From positions 1-64,000 of the forward strand of contig RECS01000105.1 in assembly GCA_007693915.1 (NCBI GenBank): DNA of 64,000 nt, read 5' to 3'. The position numbers and the translations under genes were made by a program. How positions within the stretch are numbered: the stretch's first letter is position 1; every line of letters begins with the position of its first letter. The notes below the pieces were generated by a model that was given only the letters and a program-made list of their open reading frames with translations, had not been told where the DNA came from and searched no databases. Below are positions 35,867 to 44,596 of the stretch, piece by piece. The DNA comes from Saprospirales bacterium (GTDB lineage Bacteria > Bacteroidota > Bacteroidia > Chitinophagales > Saprospiraceae).

Positions 35867-36310
35867 ATGGAAAAGGATAACTTTTATAAAGCAGCATTAG
35901 AAGAGGCAAAAAATGGAATGAGAAACGGAGGAATTCCGATTGGTTCAGTGCTTGTTTATAAAGGAAAGATTATTGGACGGGGACACAATCAGCGTATCCA
36001 AAAAGGAAGTCCAATACTTCATGGGGAAATGGATGCTCTCGAAAATGCTGGCAGACAAAATGCAGCCGTCTATCGCAATTCGGTCTTATATACCACACTT
36101 TCTCCTTGCTCCATGTGTACCGGTGCAATTTTACTATATGAAATTCCCAAAGTCGTAATCGGTGAAAACCAAAATTTTATGGGAGCGGAGGGTTTATTAA
36201 GAAAAAACGGGGTAGAAGTAGTTGTCCTGAATGACGAAGAGACCATTGAAATGATGGGCAGGTTTATCGATTCATTTCCTGAAGTGTGGAATGAGGATAT
36301 CGGGGTGTAG
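35867..36310 (+). CDS. Cytosine deaminase, yeast Fcy1-like
   Basis: 147 residues of the CDA zinc-deaminase superfamily. Zinc site: LHGEMDALENAG (H-x-E) and TTLSPCSMCTGAILLYEIP (P-C-x-x-C). Beyond the common core it resembles Saccharomyces Fcy1 in particular: GGIPIGSVLV, IGRGHNQRIQKGSP, VVIGENQNF, GVEVVVLNDEE and the C-terminal FIDSFPEVWNEDIG. It should convert cytosine to uracil in pyrimidine salvage in the cytoplasm. Alternative: a guanine or tRNA-adenosine deaminase, less likely because of those C-terminal motifs. Single gene. Confidence 0.85.
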   Translation: MEKDNFYKAALEEAKNGMRNGGIPIGSVLVYKGKIIGRGHNQRIQKGSPILHGEMDALENAGRQNAAVYRNSVLYTTLSPCSMCTGAILLYEIPKVVIGENQNFMGAEGLLRKNGVEVVVLNDEETIEMMGRFIDSFPEVWNEDIGV

Positions 36311-36366
36311 AAATTTTGTTATTTTAAACTGTTTTGAAGTAGTTTAAGAAGGAACTTGCGCCACTT

Positions 36367-37596
36367 CTAAATTATATTTTTCTTCTTAAAACACGCTATA
36401 AAAAATCCATCAAAACCGGTTTTTGAAGGTCTGAAATTAACACATTCTATTAACTTAAATTCTCGTCCACGGTCAGATTCTAGAAATGCATTTACCTGAT
36501 TTTCATTTTCTGAGGGGAGAATACTGCAACTTGCGTAAGTCATGATTCCCCCAGGTTTTAACATCTGAGAATAAAAGTTAAGAATATATGCTTGGTTTTT
36601 TTTTATTTCATCCAAATCCTCTGGCTGAAGTGACCATTTGATATCTGGATTGCGGCGTAAAACTCCGAGTCCCGAACAGGGTACATCCAACAATAAGCGA
36701 TCTGCGGACTTGTTAAGTCTTTTTATTGTCTTTGTTCCCTGGATAAACCTTGTTTCTATTATGTTGGATCCTGCTCTTTTGGCTCTCTTCTTAATTCCGG
36801 CAAGCTTCCATTCAGCATTATCCATAGACAGAACTTTTCCCTTATTCTTCATCAGGCAAGCGAGGTGCAAACTTTTTCCACCCATGCCTGCACAGGCATC
36901 TATTACTCGCATTCCCGGTTTTGGATCTAGGTATTCAGCTACCTTTTGTGAGGATGGATCCTGTACCTCAAATAGGCCTTGCTGAAAGCTTTTCGTTTTA
37001 AAAATATTTTGTTTTTGATCGACAAGCAGCGCTGTTTTATAGCCATCAATTAGGGTGGTAGTGATACCTTCTTCAAGCAATCTCTTTTTGAGAGTCTTGA
37101 TATCTGTTTTTAGGGTATTACATCTGAGTGCCATTGCAGCCTGAGTATTCATGGCGTCTATCTCTTTTGCCCAATCTTCGCCTAATTCTAGATAACCAAG
37201 TTCATCTAACCATTCTGGGATGGACAGATAATCAGAACGCTTAAGTTCAGCGGATTTTAATTCGGGTGTTTCTTTTTCAACACTTTCTAAAGGTTCGCTT
37301 TTTATCCTCATTCCATTGAGCTCAAAAAAAGCTTCAATTATTTTTCTGTTAATGGGTCTTCCTGAATGCGCAACCAATAGAGCTCTCCATCGAATGATGT
37401 CATAGGTGATGTCAGCAAACCATCCCTTTAGCCCCTCACCCCAGTTTTTATGCACTGCAAAAACCTTTCCTATGGCTTTGTCTGCGTGTGTTTTCCTTTG
37501 AAAAACCATAAATAAAGCTCCTTCAAGAGATTCGAGAAATTCATCTCCAAAACTGAGGTTTAGGTATTTGTTTATTGGGAAGGGATTCTTTTTCAT
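36367..37596 (-). CDS. RsmB/NOP-family RNA cytosine-5 methyltransferase
   Basis: 409 residues. The N-terminal ~150 residues are a helical region like the RsmB/NusB-like extension. The SAM domain shows VIDACAGMGGKSLHLACLMKNKGKVLSMDN (motif I), LLDVPCSGLGVLRRNPDIKWSL (motif IV with PC) and TYASCSILPSENENQVNAFL (motif VI Cys). Methylates cytosine in rRNA or tRNA, with SAM, in the cytoplasm; the family includes RsmB and RsmF, and the exact target is not certain. Minus strand, downstream of a DUF58 gene. Confidence 0.9.
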   Translation of the reverse strand: MKKNPFPINKYLNLSFGDEFLESLEGALFMVFQRKTHADKAIGKVFAVHKNWGEGLKGWFADITYDIIRWRALLVAHSGRPINRKIIEAFFELNGMRIKSEPLESVEKETPELKSAELKRSDYLSIPEWLDELGYLELGEDWAKEIDAMNTQAAMALRCNTLKTDIKTLKKRLLEEGITTTLIDGYKTALLVDQKQNIFKTKSFQQGLFEVQDPSSQKVAEYLDPKPGMRVIDACAGMGGKSLHLACLMKNKGKVLSMDNAEWKLAGIKKRAKRAGSNIIETRFIQGTKTIKRLNKSADRLLLDVPCSGLGVLRRNPDIKWSLQPEDLDEIKKNQAYILNFYSQMLKPGGIMTYASCSILPSENENQVNAFLESDRGREFKLIECVNFRPSKTGFDGFFIACFKKKNII

Positions 37597-37659
37597 TTAT
37601 TGGCGTTGATTTATAAAAGAGTCCACGAGGACTCAAAGATCAAAAAAGAAGTCAACAAT

Positions 37660-38589
37660 TTAAATTCTCATTTTTGACCTTCTGCCGAGGTAAGATCTAA
37701 GTATTTCAGTATATCCTTTTTTTATATCTGCCTCAACCATATCCATTCTATACTGTAAGCATTTAGTTTTTAACTGTTTGCGGTAGGAATCAACTTTATG
37801 CAAATACTCTTCTCTTACCTCTGAGGGTTGCACCTTAACTTGTTCGCCACTCTCAAGATCGATAAAAATATGTGGTCTTTCGCTAAAGTTAAAGTCAAAT
37901 TCAGTCTGATGGTCAATTACGTGCATGAGGATTACCTCGTGTTTGTTGTGCTTTAGATGCTGAAGAGCAGAAAACAACTCATCCTTATTGTCATTCCGAT
38001 CAAACATATCTGAAAACAAAATCACCAATGATCGCTTATGGATGGTTTCTGCAATCTGATGGAGACATTGAGCAGCATTTGTTGAGACATTTTCGGCAGG
38101 AGTTTGTATGCGTTCTTCCAGTTTGGATAAAAGCAGTTTATAATGGGTCAGACTGGATTTGGGCTTATAATGGGTAATGATCTCAGTATCAAAAAGCGTC
38201 AAACCAAAAGCATCCCGCTGTCTTTTGAGTAGGTTCATCAATGAAGCTGCACCTAAGGCAGAAAACTCAAATTTGGAAAGCTGGAGATTTTTACCTGCTT
38301 TAACTTTAGGATAATGCATAGAAGAGGAGTTATCGATAACTATTTGACATCTAAGATTGGTCTCCTCCTCGTATTTTTTTAGAAAAAGCTTATCAGTCCT
38401 TGCATATACTTTCCAGTCGATATCTTTGGTACTGCTGCCGGGATTATATAGTCGATGTTCAGCAAATTCCACAGAAAAACCATGAAATGGACTTTTGTGT
38501 AAACCTATTATAAAACCTTCTACAACTTCCTTAGCAAGTAAATCAAGATTGCTGATTTCTCTTACTTCAAACTTGTCAAAATAACTCAT
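37660..38589 (-). CDS. DUF58 domain protein (VWA-like)
   Basis: 309 residues. The DUF58 core is visible: GSSTKDIDWKVYARTDKLFLKKYEEETNLRCQIVIDNSSSMH (R-x-I-D/x-W...R-x-x-x-L-x-V-K-x-x-x-E-E and D-x-S-x-S-M). The rest resembles a von Willebrand A fold (RSLVILFSDMFDR, HEVILMHVIDHQTEFDF) that binds a metal through the D-x-S-x-S loop. In Bacteroidota such genes usually accompany MoxR-type ATPases in the Bat operon, but no moxR is next to it here. Cytoplasmic face; function uncertain. Confidence 0.85.
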   Translation of the reverse strand: MSYFDKFEVREISNLDLLAKEVVEGFIIGLHKSPFHGFSVEFAEHRLYNPGSSTKDIDWKVYARTDKLFLKKYEEETNLRCQIVIDNSSSMHYPKVKAGKNLQLSKFEFSALGAASLMNLLKRQRDAFGLTLFDTEIITHYKPKSSLTHYKLLLSKLEERIQTPAENVSTNAAQCLHQIAETIHKRSLVILFSDMFDRNDNKDELFSALQHLKHNKHEVILMHVIDHQTEFDFNFSERPHIFIDLESGEQVKVQPSEVREEYLHKVDSYRKQLKTKCLQYRMDMVEADIKKGYTEILRSYLGRRSKMRI

Positions 38590-38615
38590 CTACTAAATTG
38601 TGGTGATTGGTCAAT

Positions 38616-38656
38616 AAAAAGAACCCTTACATTAAAACAAGGCAAGGGTTCTTTTT
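38616..38656 (-). terminator. Rho-independent terminator of trxA
   Basis: AAAAAGAACCCTT and AAGGGTTCTTTTT pair over 10-13 bp around a 15-nt loop, with A/T runs on both sides, so it can act in both directions. Confidence 0.85.
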
Positions 38657-38674
38657 ATTGGATCTGATGCCGGA

Positions 38675-38992
38675 TTATTTATTGGCTTCAATTTTTTCCT
38701 TTAAAGCTTGTTTAGAGATAACACCTACGTGCTTGTCAACTACTTCACCATTTTTGATAAATAGAATAGTTGGTATGGATCTAATTGAGTATTTACTTGC
38801 TACCTGAGGATTATTGTCTACATCCACTTTGCCAATAACAACCTCTCCATTGTATTCGCTTGCGGCTTCATCAATAATTGGAGCGATCATTTTACAAGGA
38901 CCACACCATACTGCCCAAAAATCAGCAACAACTAATGCGTCAGTTTCAAGTGCTGCTGATTGAAAATTATCATCTGTGAATTCAAATGCCAT
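38675..38992 (-). CDS. trxA: Thioredoxin
   Basis: 105 residues, a typical cytoplasmic thioredoxin: VVADFWAVWCGPCKMIAPII with the WCGPCK active site, IGKVDVDNNPQVASKYSIRSIPTILFIKNGEVVDKHVG with the cis-Pro (SIPT). Reduces protein disulfides using thioredoxin reductase. Stand-alone gene with its own terminator, and a promoter box TAAATTTG at 39024-39031. Confidence 0.97.
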   Translation of the reverse strand: MAFEFTDDNFQSAALETDALVVADFWAVWCGPCKMIAPIIDEAASEYNGEVVIGKVDVDNNPQVASKYSIRSIPTILFIKNGEVVDKHVGVISKQALKEKIEANK

Positions 38993-39023
38993 GTTTTTAA
39001 TTTTAATTTGAAAAAATAATATA

Positions 39024-39031
39024 CAAATTTA
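39024..39031 (-). promoter_or_regulatory. -7 box TAAATTTG for trxA
   Basis: TAnnTTTG match on the minus strand 31 nt before the trxA ATG. Confidence 0.45.
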
Positions 39032-39067
39032 ATACAATTTTTCCTTAGAATTGTTCTTTTTTAAATT

Positions 39068-40165
39068 ATGCCGAATAGGAAATTCATCAAATGGTTTTTT
39101 ATGTCAGCCCTTCTTGGAGGTTGGCTTTTTTATTTTTTCCCATTTTTTACTGATTCAATTTATGGCGCATGGATTTTTCCATCTATCAGATTATTCTTCA
39201 ATACCCTGTCCTTTGTATCGCCCCTCCCCCTTATTTATTTTTTTATTCTTTGGTGCGTCGCTTTACTAGGTAGCTATATTAAAAATAAGTCCTTTTTTAT
39301 GCATTCCTCTGTTAGTAAAAATATTTTGAAAGTGGGTTCCGATTTATTATATTTTATATTATTTATCGTTGCTACATTTTATTGGGCGTGGGGAATGAAC
39401 TACTTCAGAACATCTGAAGCAGCTCGGTTTCAATTAGAAGTTGGAGCAATAGAACAGTATCGTTTGAAAGAATGGATATTGAGTTGGACTGAAAAAGTCA
39501 ACAATAGTAGATTTCTTTTGCATTTTGATGATGACGATGAAATTAGGAATTATCTTACACAAATTGATTTAAACTCTGATTTAGAGAAAAGCTTTTATGA
39601 ACTGAAAAACTTCCATGATTTAACTTCATTTCGTCATATACCAGTTATGTTGTGGCGCCCCAAAGGACTTTGGCTTAGAAATTCCACCGCGGGGTTTTAT
39701 TTTCCATTTACCGGTGAGGCTACCCTTGATAGTGGTTTGCACCCCTATCAGATTCCATTTACTACAGCTCATGAAATGGCGCATGCTGTTGGCTTTACAG
39801 ATGAAGGCATTTGCAACTTGCTCGCACTTCTCGTTTGTATGTCTGCTGAGGATGAATTCATAAAGTATTCAGGTAAATTAGCACTTTGGAGGTATTTAGC
39901 ACGGGAGGTCAGAAGATTAGATCCAGAATTTTATACCACCATTTTTGAAGAAAAATTATCTGATAAAGTAAAAAACGATTTAAGGGCCATCCACCGAAAT
40001 AGTCAAAAATACCCGGACTGGTTTCCCGGCCTGCAGAGAAGGGTTTATGACACCTATTTAAGGGCTCATGGCGTGAGAGAAGGAATTGCTAGCTATAATG
40101 AGGTTTTAATGTTGGCTGAGTCCTACTTTTATTTATTCAGAGAGCGTGAGAATGATGTCGATTAA
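39068..40165 (+). CDS. DUF3810 membrane metalloprotease-like protein
   Basis: 365 residues. Three TM helices in the first ~115 residues (FFMSALLGGWLFYFFPFF, PLPLIYFFILWCVALLGSYI, LLYFILFIVATFYWAWGMNYF), then a soluble domain with TTAHEMAHAVGFTDEGICNLLALLVCM (HExxH plus downstream residues), as in zinc peptidases. This matches DUF3810. Target unknown. Its last 33 nt overlap the 3' end of the convergent gene at 40133. Confidence 0.82.
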   Translation: MPNRKFIKWFFMSALLGGWLFYFFPFFTDSIYGAWIFPSIRLFFNTLSFVSPLPLIYFFILWCVALLGSYIKNKSFFMHSSVSKNILKVGSDLLYFILFIVATFYWAWGMNYFRTSEAARFQLEVGAIEQYRLKEWILSWTEKVNNSRFLLHFDDDDEIRNYLTQIDLNSDLEKSFYELKNFHDLTSFRHIPVMLWRPKGLWLRNSTAGFYFPFTGEATLDSGLHPYQIPFTTAHEMAHAVGFTDEGICNLLALLVCMSAEDEFIKYSGKLALWRYLAREVRRLDPEFYTTIFEEKLSDKVKNDLRAIHRNSQKYPDWFPGLQRRVYDTYLRAHGVREGIASYNEVLMLAESYFYLFRERENDVD

Positions 40166-40795
40166 GTTGGTATTCAGAAGTGATATGGCTTGCTTCTTAT
40201 TGTCAAGTAAATTTGCTTCAACTTCATTTTTTGCTAATGTAGCCCTGATCGAAAGGAAATTTATTTTTTCCATTATCGCTACAAAAAAGACTGCACTATT
40301 GTCCTTTGTGAGCAATAAAGATGCCCCATGATTTTTACTCAAAGTTTTTATTGCTTTTTTTTCTAATCGTCCTGAATTCAGTGTGATGCTAACAGCAAGA
40401 GGCAAAAATTGACCTGTTTGGGGGTTTTTAAATTGGTCATTTTCAAAGGGTAATTCAGAATGACTATTTGCATCAATTAATTCAGACAAGTTTCTATCAA
40501 TTATTTTCTCACTAAAAAAAATATCATTGGATACTTGATATACTTTTGCTTCTTCCAACTCTCCACTTAATCTAATTGCTAATCCGCTATGAATAAAAAA
40601 GTCTGTCGATTGGTGCTGAAAGTAGCGGGTCAATGCATAGGTTGTCCTTAAAATATCTTCACCCGTAATGAGGATTTGAATTTCCAAGCTTTTAAACCTA
40701 AAGTGAAAAGGTTTTATTTGTTGAGCCTGATTCTGTAAAAAAGTGATTAATGCACTAACTTCTTCAAATTTTGCGGCGGCAATGGCTAATTTCAT
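40133..40795 (-). CDS. MqnB (futalosine hydrolase)-like protein with lost active site
   Basis: 220 residues with the order of a nucleoside phosphorylase/MTAN-type fold: KLAIAAAKFEEVSALITFL at the start, IQILITGEDILRTTYALTRYF, FFIHSGLAIRLSGELEEAKVYQVSNDIFF, and a C-terminal VSITLNSGRLEKKAIKTLSKNHGASLLLTKDNSAVFFVAIMEKINFLSIRATLAKNE. In MqnB/MTAN the last region reads V-E-S/M-E-G-A-A-F...I-R-x-V-S-N/D. Here the catalytic Glu segment is LLTKDNSAV and the S-N/D that binds the base is A-T-L. It looks like a degenerated relative of futalosine hydrolase of the menaquinone pathway. Its ATG directly follows the stop of the upstream OM gene (TAAATG). Confidence 0.6.
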   Translation of the reverse strand: MKLAIAAAKFEEVSALITFLQNQAQQIKPFHFRFKSLEIQILITGEDILRTTYALTRYFQHQSTDFFIHSGLAIRLSGELEEAKVYQVSNDIFFSEKIIDRNLSELIDANSHSELPFENDQFKNPQTGQFLPLAVSITLNSGRLEKKAIKTLSKNHGASLLLTKDNSAVFFVAIMEKINFLSIRATLAKNEVEANLLDNKKQAISLLNTNLIDIILTLSE

Positions 40796-41605
40796 TTAAT
40801 AGTTTTTCTGATATGAAAATCCGGCAGAAGGACTAAATCCCAATGGCTGATGATAGGCTGCTGCTGATTGAATCTGCCATTCTGAAAGATTAAATAGAAC
40901 TCCAAATGAAACTGAAGAAGGCGTTGTAATCGTACCTAATATAATAGTGATGGAAGGATGGATATGATAATGGATAGCTGCCTTAAAACCAATATCATAA
41001 TCTATGTCTTTTACCAATCCCCCTCCTAAAACTAATTGATCAGATATTCGCCATTCCAGATCAATATTGAAAACCGAGGGCAAAGGACTATCCTCATAGA
41101 TTTCAAGACCTAGTGGATTGACGATATGTACTCCTATGCTAAAACCTGAAAATAGGTCATAGATAAATCCTAGTCTAAAGGACAGTTGATTAGCTTGACC
41201 GTAATTACTAATACTCATTTGATACCAATCTATTTGAGCACCTAAACTAAAGTCAGGTCCCATTTTCATCCCGTAGGTAAGCCCGATTCGATTTTGTCTG
41301 AATTCCTCAATTCCATAAGTATTGAAATTAATACCCACTGCTGAAAAATCACCCGCAGGTAATGCGAGGGCAAGACCAACATTGTGGAAGTCTGGTAGTA
41401 AAAAAGTTTGTTCTGCATATGCTGCGGCTGAAAAGCCGCGGACCTCACTAAGGCCTGCCTGATTAGCAAATGAGGACTGTATGTTTTTGTTAGTATAGGA
41501 CCAGCCGGAAGATGCTCTTCCACTAACTGGCATGGATTCAATTTGTGCCATTGCTTCCGCACCTATGAAGAATAAAATTAAGACAAAGGGGATCCCGATT
41601 TTCAT
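40796..41605 (-). CDS. Outer-membrane beta-barrel protein
   Basis: 269 residues from the ATG at 41605; the track start at 41641 lies upstream of the probable transcription start (-7 box 41628-41635). Signal peptide MKIGIPFVLILFFIGAEAMAQ, then an all-beta barrel with typical alternating strands (ANQAGLSEVRGFSAAAYAEQTFLL, VGLALALPAGDFSAVGINFNTYG, LSFRLGFIYDLFSGFSIGVHIVNP, NIDLEWRISDQLVLGGGLV, SVSFGVLFNLSEWQIQSAAAYHQ). Resembles PorV/OmpA-barrel-like Bacteroidota proteins of unknown role. Translationally coupled to the MqnB-like gene. Confidence 0.72.
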   Translation of the reverse strand: MKIGIPFVLILFFIGAEAMAQIESMPVSGRASSGWSYTNKNIQSSFANQAGLSEVRGFSAAAYAEQTFLLPDFHNVGLALALPAGDFSAVGINFNTYGIEEFRQNRIGLTYGMKMGPDFSLGAQIDWYQMSISNYGQANQLSFRLGFIYDLFSGFSIGVHIVNPLGLEIYEDSPLPSVFNIDLEWRISDQLVLGGGLVKDIDYDIGFKAAIHYHIHPSITIILGTITTPSSVSFGVLFNLSEWQIQSAAAYHQPLGFSPSAGFSYQKNY

Positions 41606-41627
41606 TTTATCAAAATACATTTCAATG

Positions 41628-41635
41628 CAAAAATA
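41628..41635 (-). promoter_or_regulatory. -7 box TATTTTTG deciding the OM-protein start
   Basis: TAnnTTTG match on the minus strand 22 nt before the ATG at 41605; it overlaps the first codons of the longer track ORF. Confidence 0.5.
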
Positions 41636-41641
41636 ATCCAA

Positions 41642-41957
41642 AATTTGAAAGTATCAATTAAATGCCATGCATTGGGTTTGGTTTTGCCGTGCAATAAAAG
41701 AAGAATTCAATTCCGGGTTTGAAAGGAATAGGCTGTCAGGACCGGCATCTTTTTTATCCTCACTATAAAAAGTCACATAGTAATTGATAAATCAACCCAA
41801 AACTGAGATTTGAATAGATTTAAAGTGTTGAAAAATAATAAAATATAAAACATTTAAAATTGGTTTATTCAACCTATATTAAATATTTTAACACATTTTA
41901 CATCTCAAATTTTCCCTCGATAAATAATTAGAAGTTTATTGAGTTAAAGCTTTTTAT
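41642..41957. other. Intergenic stretch before topA
   Basis: About 316 nt, AT-rich, between divergent genes. I see no ORF, repeat copy or RNA gene in it. Confidence 0.35.
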
Positions 41958-41965
41958 TAGCTTTG
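41958..41965 (+). promoter_or_regulatory. -7 box TAGCTTTG for topA
   Basis: TAnnTTTG match 31 nt before the topA ATG. Confidence 0.45.
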
Positions 41966-41996
41966 CGCTCAAATTCATCTTTCAAATTTACCACAT

Positions 41997-44570
41997 ATGG
42001 CTAAAAACTTACTTATTGTAGAATCACCCGCTAAGGCCAAAACCATTGAAAAATATTTAGGAAAGGATTTTAAAGTAAAATCCAGTTTTGGACATATACG
42101 AGACCTCGATAAAGGCTCGAAGGGTGTTGACATTGAGAATAATTTCAAACCTAAATATGTTATTAGTCCGGATAAAGCCAGAGTGGTTAAAGAATTGAAA
42201 GGGGAGTTAAAAAAAGTTGAAAACGTATGGTTGGCCACGGATGAGGACCGCGAAGGAGAGGCCATTTCTTGGCATCTATGTCAAGTATTGGGATTGGATG
42301 AGAAAACAACACGCAGGATTGTTTTTCGTGAAATCACGAAAAATGCTATTCAGAAGGCTGTTCAAAAACCAGGAAACCTCGATCTCAACCTTGTAGAAGC
42401 ACAACAGGCAAGGAGGATATTAGATCGATTAGTTGGTTTTGATTTGTCAGGCCTTTTGTGGAAAAAGGTTAAAAATAAATTATCAGCAGGTAGGGTGCAA
42501 TCTGTAACGGTAAAGCTAGTAGTTGAAAGGGAAAGAGAAATAAATGATTTTGAGGTAAATAATTTCTATAAACTCGTTGCAATTTTTAATGTTCAGCCGG
42601 ATAAGGGAGAAGTGGTTCAACTGAAGGCTGATTTTTGCAGGAGATTACCCGATGAAAAAACTGCAAGACAGGTCCTTGAAAGCTGCAAAGGGGCGATTTA
42701 TTCTATAACAGACATAGAGCAAAAGCCTTTAAAGAGAAGACCGTCTGCTCCTTTTACTACCTCCACTCTTCAACAGGAGGCCAGTCGCAAGCTTGGTTTT
42801 GCTGTAAAAAGGACCATGATAGCTGCTCAACGGTTATATGAATCAGGTCATATAACGTATATGAGAACGGATTCAACTATTTTGAGTGATACTGCCATTA
42901 AAGCAGCTGCAGCTGTGGTCCATGATCAATTTGGTGCAAAGTATCATCAAGCTAGAAAATTTGCAGGAAAGAAAAAATTAAGTCAGGAGGCTCACGAAGC
43001 GATCAGACCATCTTATATGGACAAGGAATCTGCGGGTTCGGATCGGGATCAGATGCGTTTGTATGAATTGATTTGGAAGAGAACCATTGCATCGCAAATG
43101 GCGGATGCTGAGTTAGAAAAGACTACTGTTAAAATTGATATTTCCACTGTGAAGCAAGATTATTTTCAGGCTACAGGGGAAGTTTTGATGTTTGATGGAT
43201 TTTTAAAGGTATACATGGAATCCAGAGATGATGATGATGACGATGAGAAAAGCGGTATTCTGCCTCCGTTAAAATTAGGACAAGAACTTCCACTTCTGCA
43301 TATGACTGCTACCGAACGCTTTACCAGACCTCCTGCACGATACACAGAGGCATCACTTGTGAAAAAGCTAGAAGAATTAGGCATTGGTCGCCCATCCACT
43401 TATGCACCTACCATCACCAAAATCATGGAACCCGATCGCGGTTATGTGATCAAGGACACAAGACCTGGGGTAGAGAGAAAATTCAACGTATTGGTACTCC
43501 AGGATAATCAACTTAGCGAAAAAGTAGATAATGAAACTACAGGTGCTGTCAGTAACCGACTTTTCCCCACAGATATGGGTATGGTAGTAACTGACTTTTT
43601 GGACAAGTACTTTAAAGTTGTCATGGATTATAGCTTTACTGCTGAGATTGAAAAGCAGTTTGATACAATAGCAGATGGTAAGCTTCAGAGAGGGAAAATG
43701 CTAAAGGACTTTTATGAGGATTTCAATGCTGTTGTCAAAAAAACTGAGGAAGAAGCGGACCGTGAGACAGGAGAGCGAGTATTGGGTACGGATCCCAATA
43801 CAGGGCATTCCGTTTTAGCTCGAATTACCAGATATGGACCAGTCATTCAGATAGGCAGCAAGGAAGAAGTAGGGGAGGAAGGTAAACCTAAATTTGCTTC
43901 TTTGCGTCATAACCAAAGTATTGAGACCATTACTTATGAAGAGGCAATGGAACTATTTAAACTTCCCATGGATCTTGGAGAGTATAAAGATAAACCGGTA
44001 AGTATTGGTGTAGGTCGCTTTGGACCATATGTCAAATGGGGAGATAGTTTTATTTCTTTACCTAAAGGAATTGATCCGCTTACTGTTGATTACGACCAAG
44101 CAATACCTATAATTCAGGAAAAAGAGAGGGCAGACAAACCACTTTTTGAATACAATGGTAAACCTGTAACAAAAGGTAAGGGGCGTTTCGGTCCATTCCT
44201 TAAGTGGGATGGGATGTTTATTAATATTCCGCGAAAATATGACCCAGAAACGATCAGTCAGGAGGAGTCTGTTGAATTGATAAAAGCTAAGATTGAGAAG
44301 GAAAAAAATCGGTACATTCAACGATGGGAAGAGGAGAAAATAGCTCTGGAAAATGGTCGTTGGGGACCCTTTATAAGATATGGAAAAAAGTCAGTCAAAT
44401 TGCCTAAGAAAAAAGATGATTCAAAGTACACACCTGAGGAAGCAGCTGAATTGACCATAGATCAGGTCAAAAAGTTTATTGAAGCGGAAATCCCGGGGGC
44501 CTTTAAGAAAAAAGCTGCTAAGAAAACAGTGAAAAAGCCTACCAAAAAAGCTACAGCTAAGAAGAAGTAA
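41997..44570 (+). CDS. topA: DNA topoisomerase I
   Basis: 857 residues, type IA topoisomerase that relaxes negative supercoils. Toprim domain LLIVESPAKAKTIEKYLG and WLATDEDREGEAISWHL; active-site tyrosine Y288 in GHITYMRTDST; LGIGRPSTYAPTI later. Instead of Cys zinc fingers it has several C-terminal Topo_C repeats (ARITRYGPVIQIG, VGRFGPYVKWGDSFISLPKG, GRFGPFLKWDGMFINIPRKY, GRWGPFIRYGKKSVKLPK), followed by a Lys/Ala-rich tail (AAKKTVKKPTKKATAKKK) that probably binds DNA. Followed by a MITE copy beginning 27 nt past the stop. Confidence 0.97.
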   Translation: MAKNLLIVESPAKAKTIEKYLGKDFKVKSSFGHIRDLDKGSKGVDIENNFKPKYVISPDKARVVKELKGELKKVENVWLATDEDREGEAISWHLCQVLGLDEKTTRRIVFREITKNAIQKAVQKPGNLDLNLVEAQQARRILDRLVGFDLSGLLWKKVKNKLSAGRVQSVTVKLVVEREREINDFEVNNFYKLVAIFNVQPDKGEVVQLKADFCRRLPDEKTARQVLESCKGAIYSITDIEQKPLKRRPSAPFTTSTLQQEASRKLGFAVKRTMIAAQRLYESGHITYMRTDSTILSDTAIKAAAAVVHDQFGAKYHQARKFAGKKKLSQEAHEAIRPSYMDKESAGSDRDQMRLYELIWKRTIASQMADAELEKTTVKIDISTVKQDYFQATGEVLMFDGFLKVYMESRDDDDDDEKSGILPPLKLGQELPLLHMTATERFTRPPARYTEASLVKKLEELGIGRPSTYAPTITKIMEPDRGYVIKDTRPGVERKFNVLVLQDNQLSEKVDNETTGAVSNRLFPTDMGMVVTDFLDKYFKVVMDYSFTAEIEKQFDTIADGKLQRGKMLKDFYEDFNAVVKKTEEEADRETGERVLGTDPNTGHSVLARITRYGPVIQIGSKEEVGEEGKPKFASLRHNQSIETITYEEAMELFKLPMDLGEYKDKPVSIGVGRFGPYVKWGDSFISLPKGIDPLTVDYDQAIPIIQEKERADKPLFEYNGKPVTKGKGRFGPFLKWDGMFINIPRKYDPETISQEESVELIKAKIEKEKNRYIQRWEEEKIALENGRWGPFIRYGKKSVKLPKKKDDSKYTPEEAAELTIDQVKKFIEAEIPGAFKKKAAKKTVKKPTKKATAKKK

Positions 44571-44596
44571 TTTATCAAGGTATTGAAGAGAATTAG

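Noticed and set aside
39051-39269. 72-residue plus-strand ORF
   Set aside because: Out-of-frame overlap with the DUF3810 gene; hydrophobic only because of the T-rich TM codons.
41642-41957. Possible third MITE copy or RNA gene before topA
   Set aside because: Compared by eye with both MITE copies; no shared ends or interior, no tRNA- or riboswitch-like fold.
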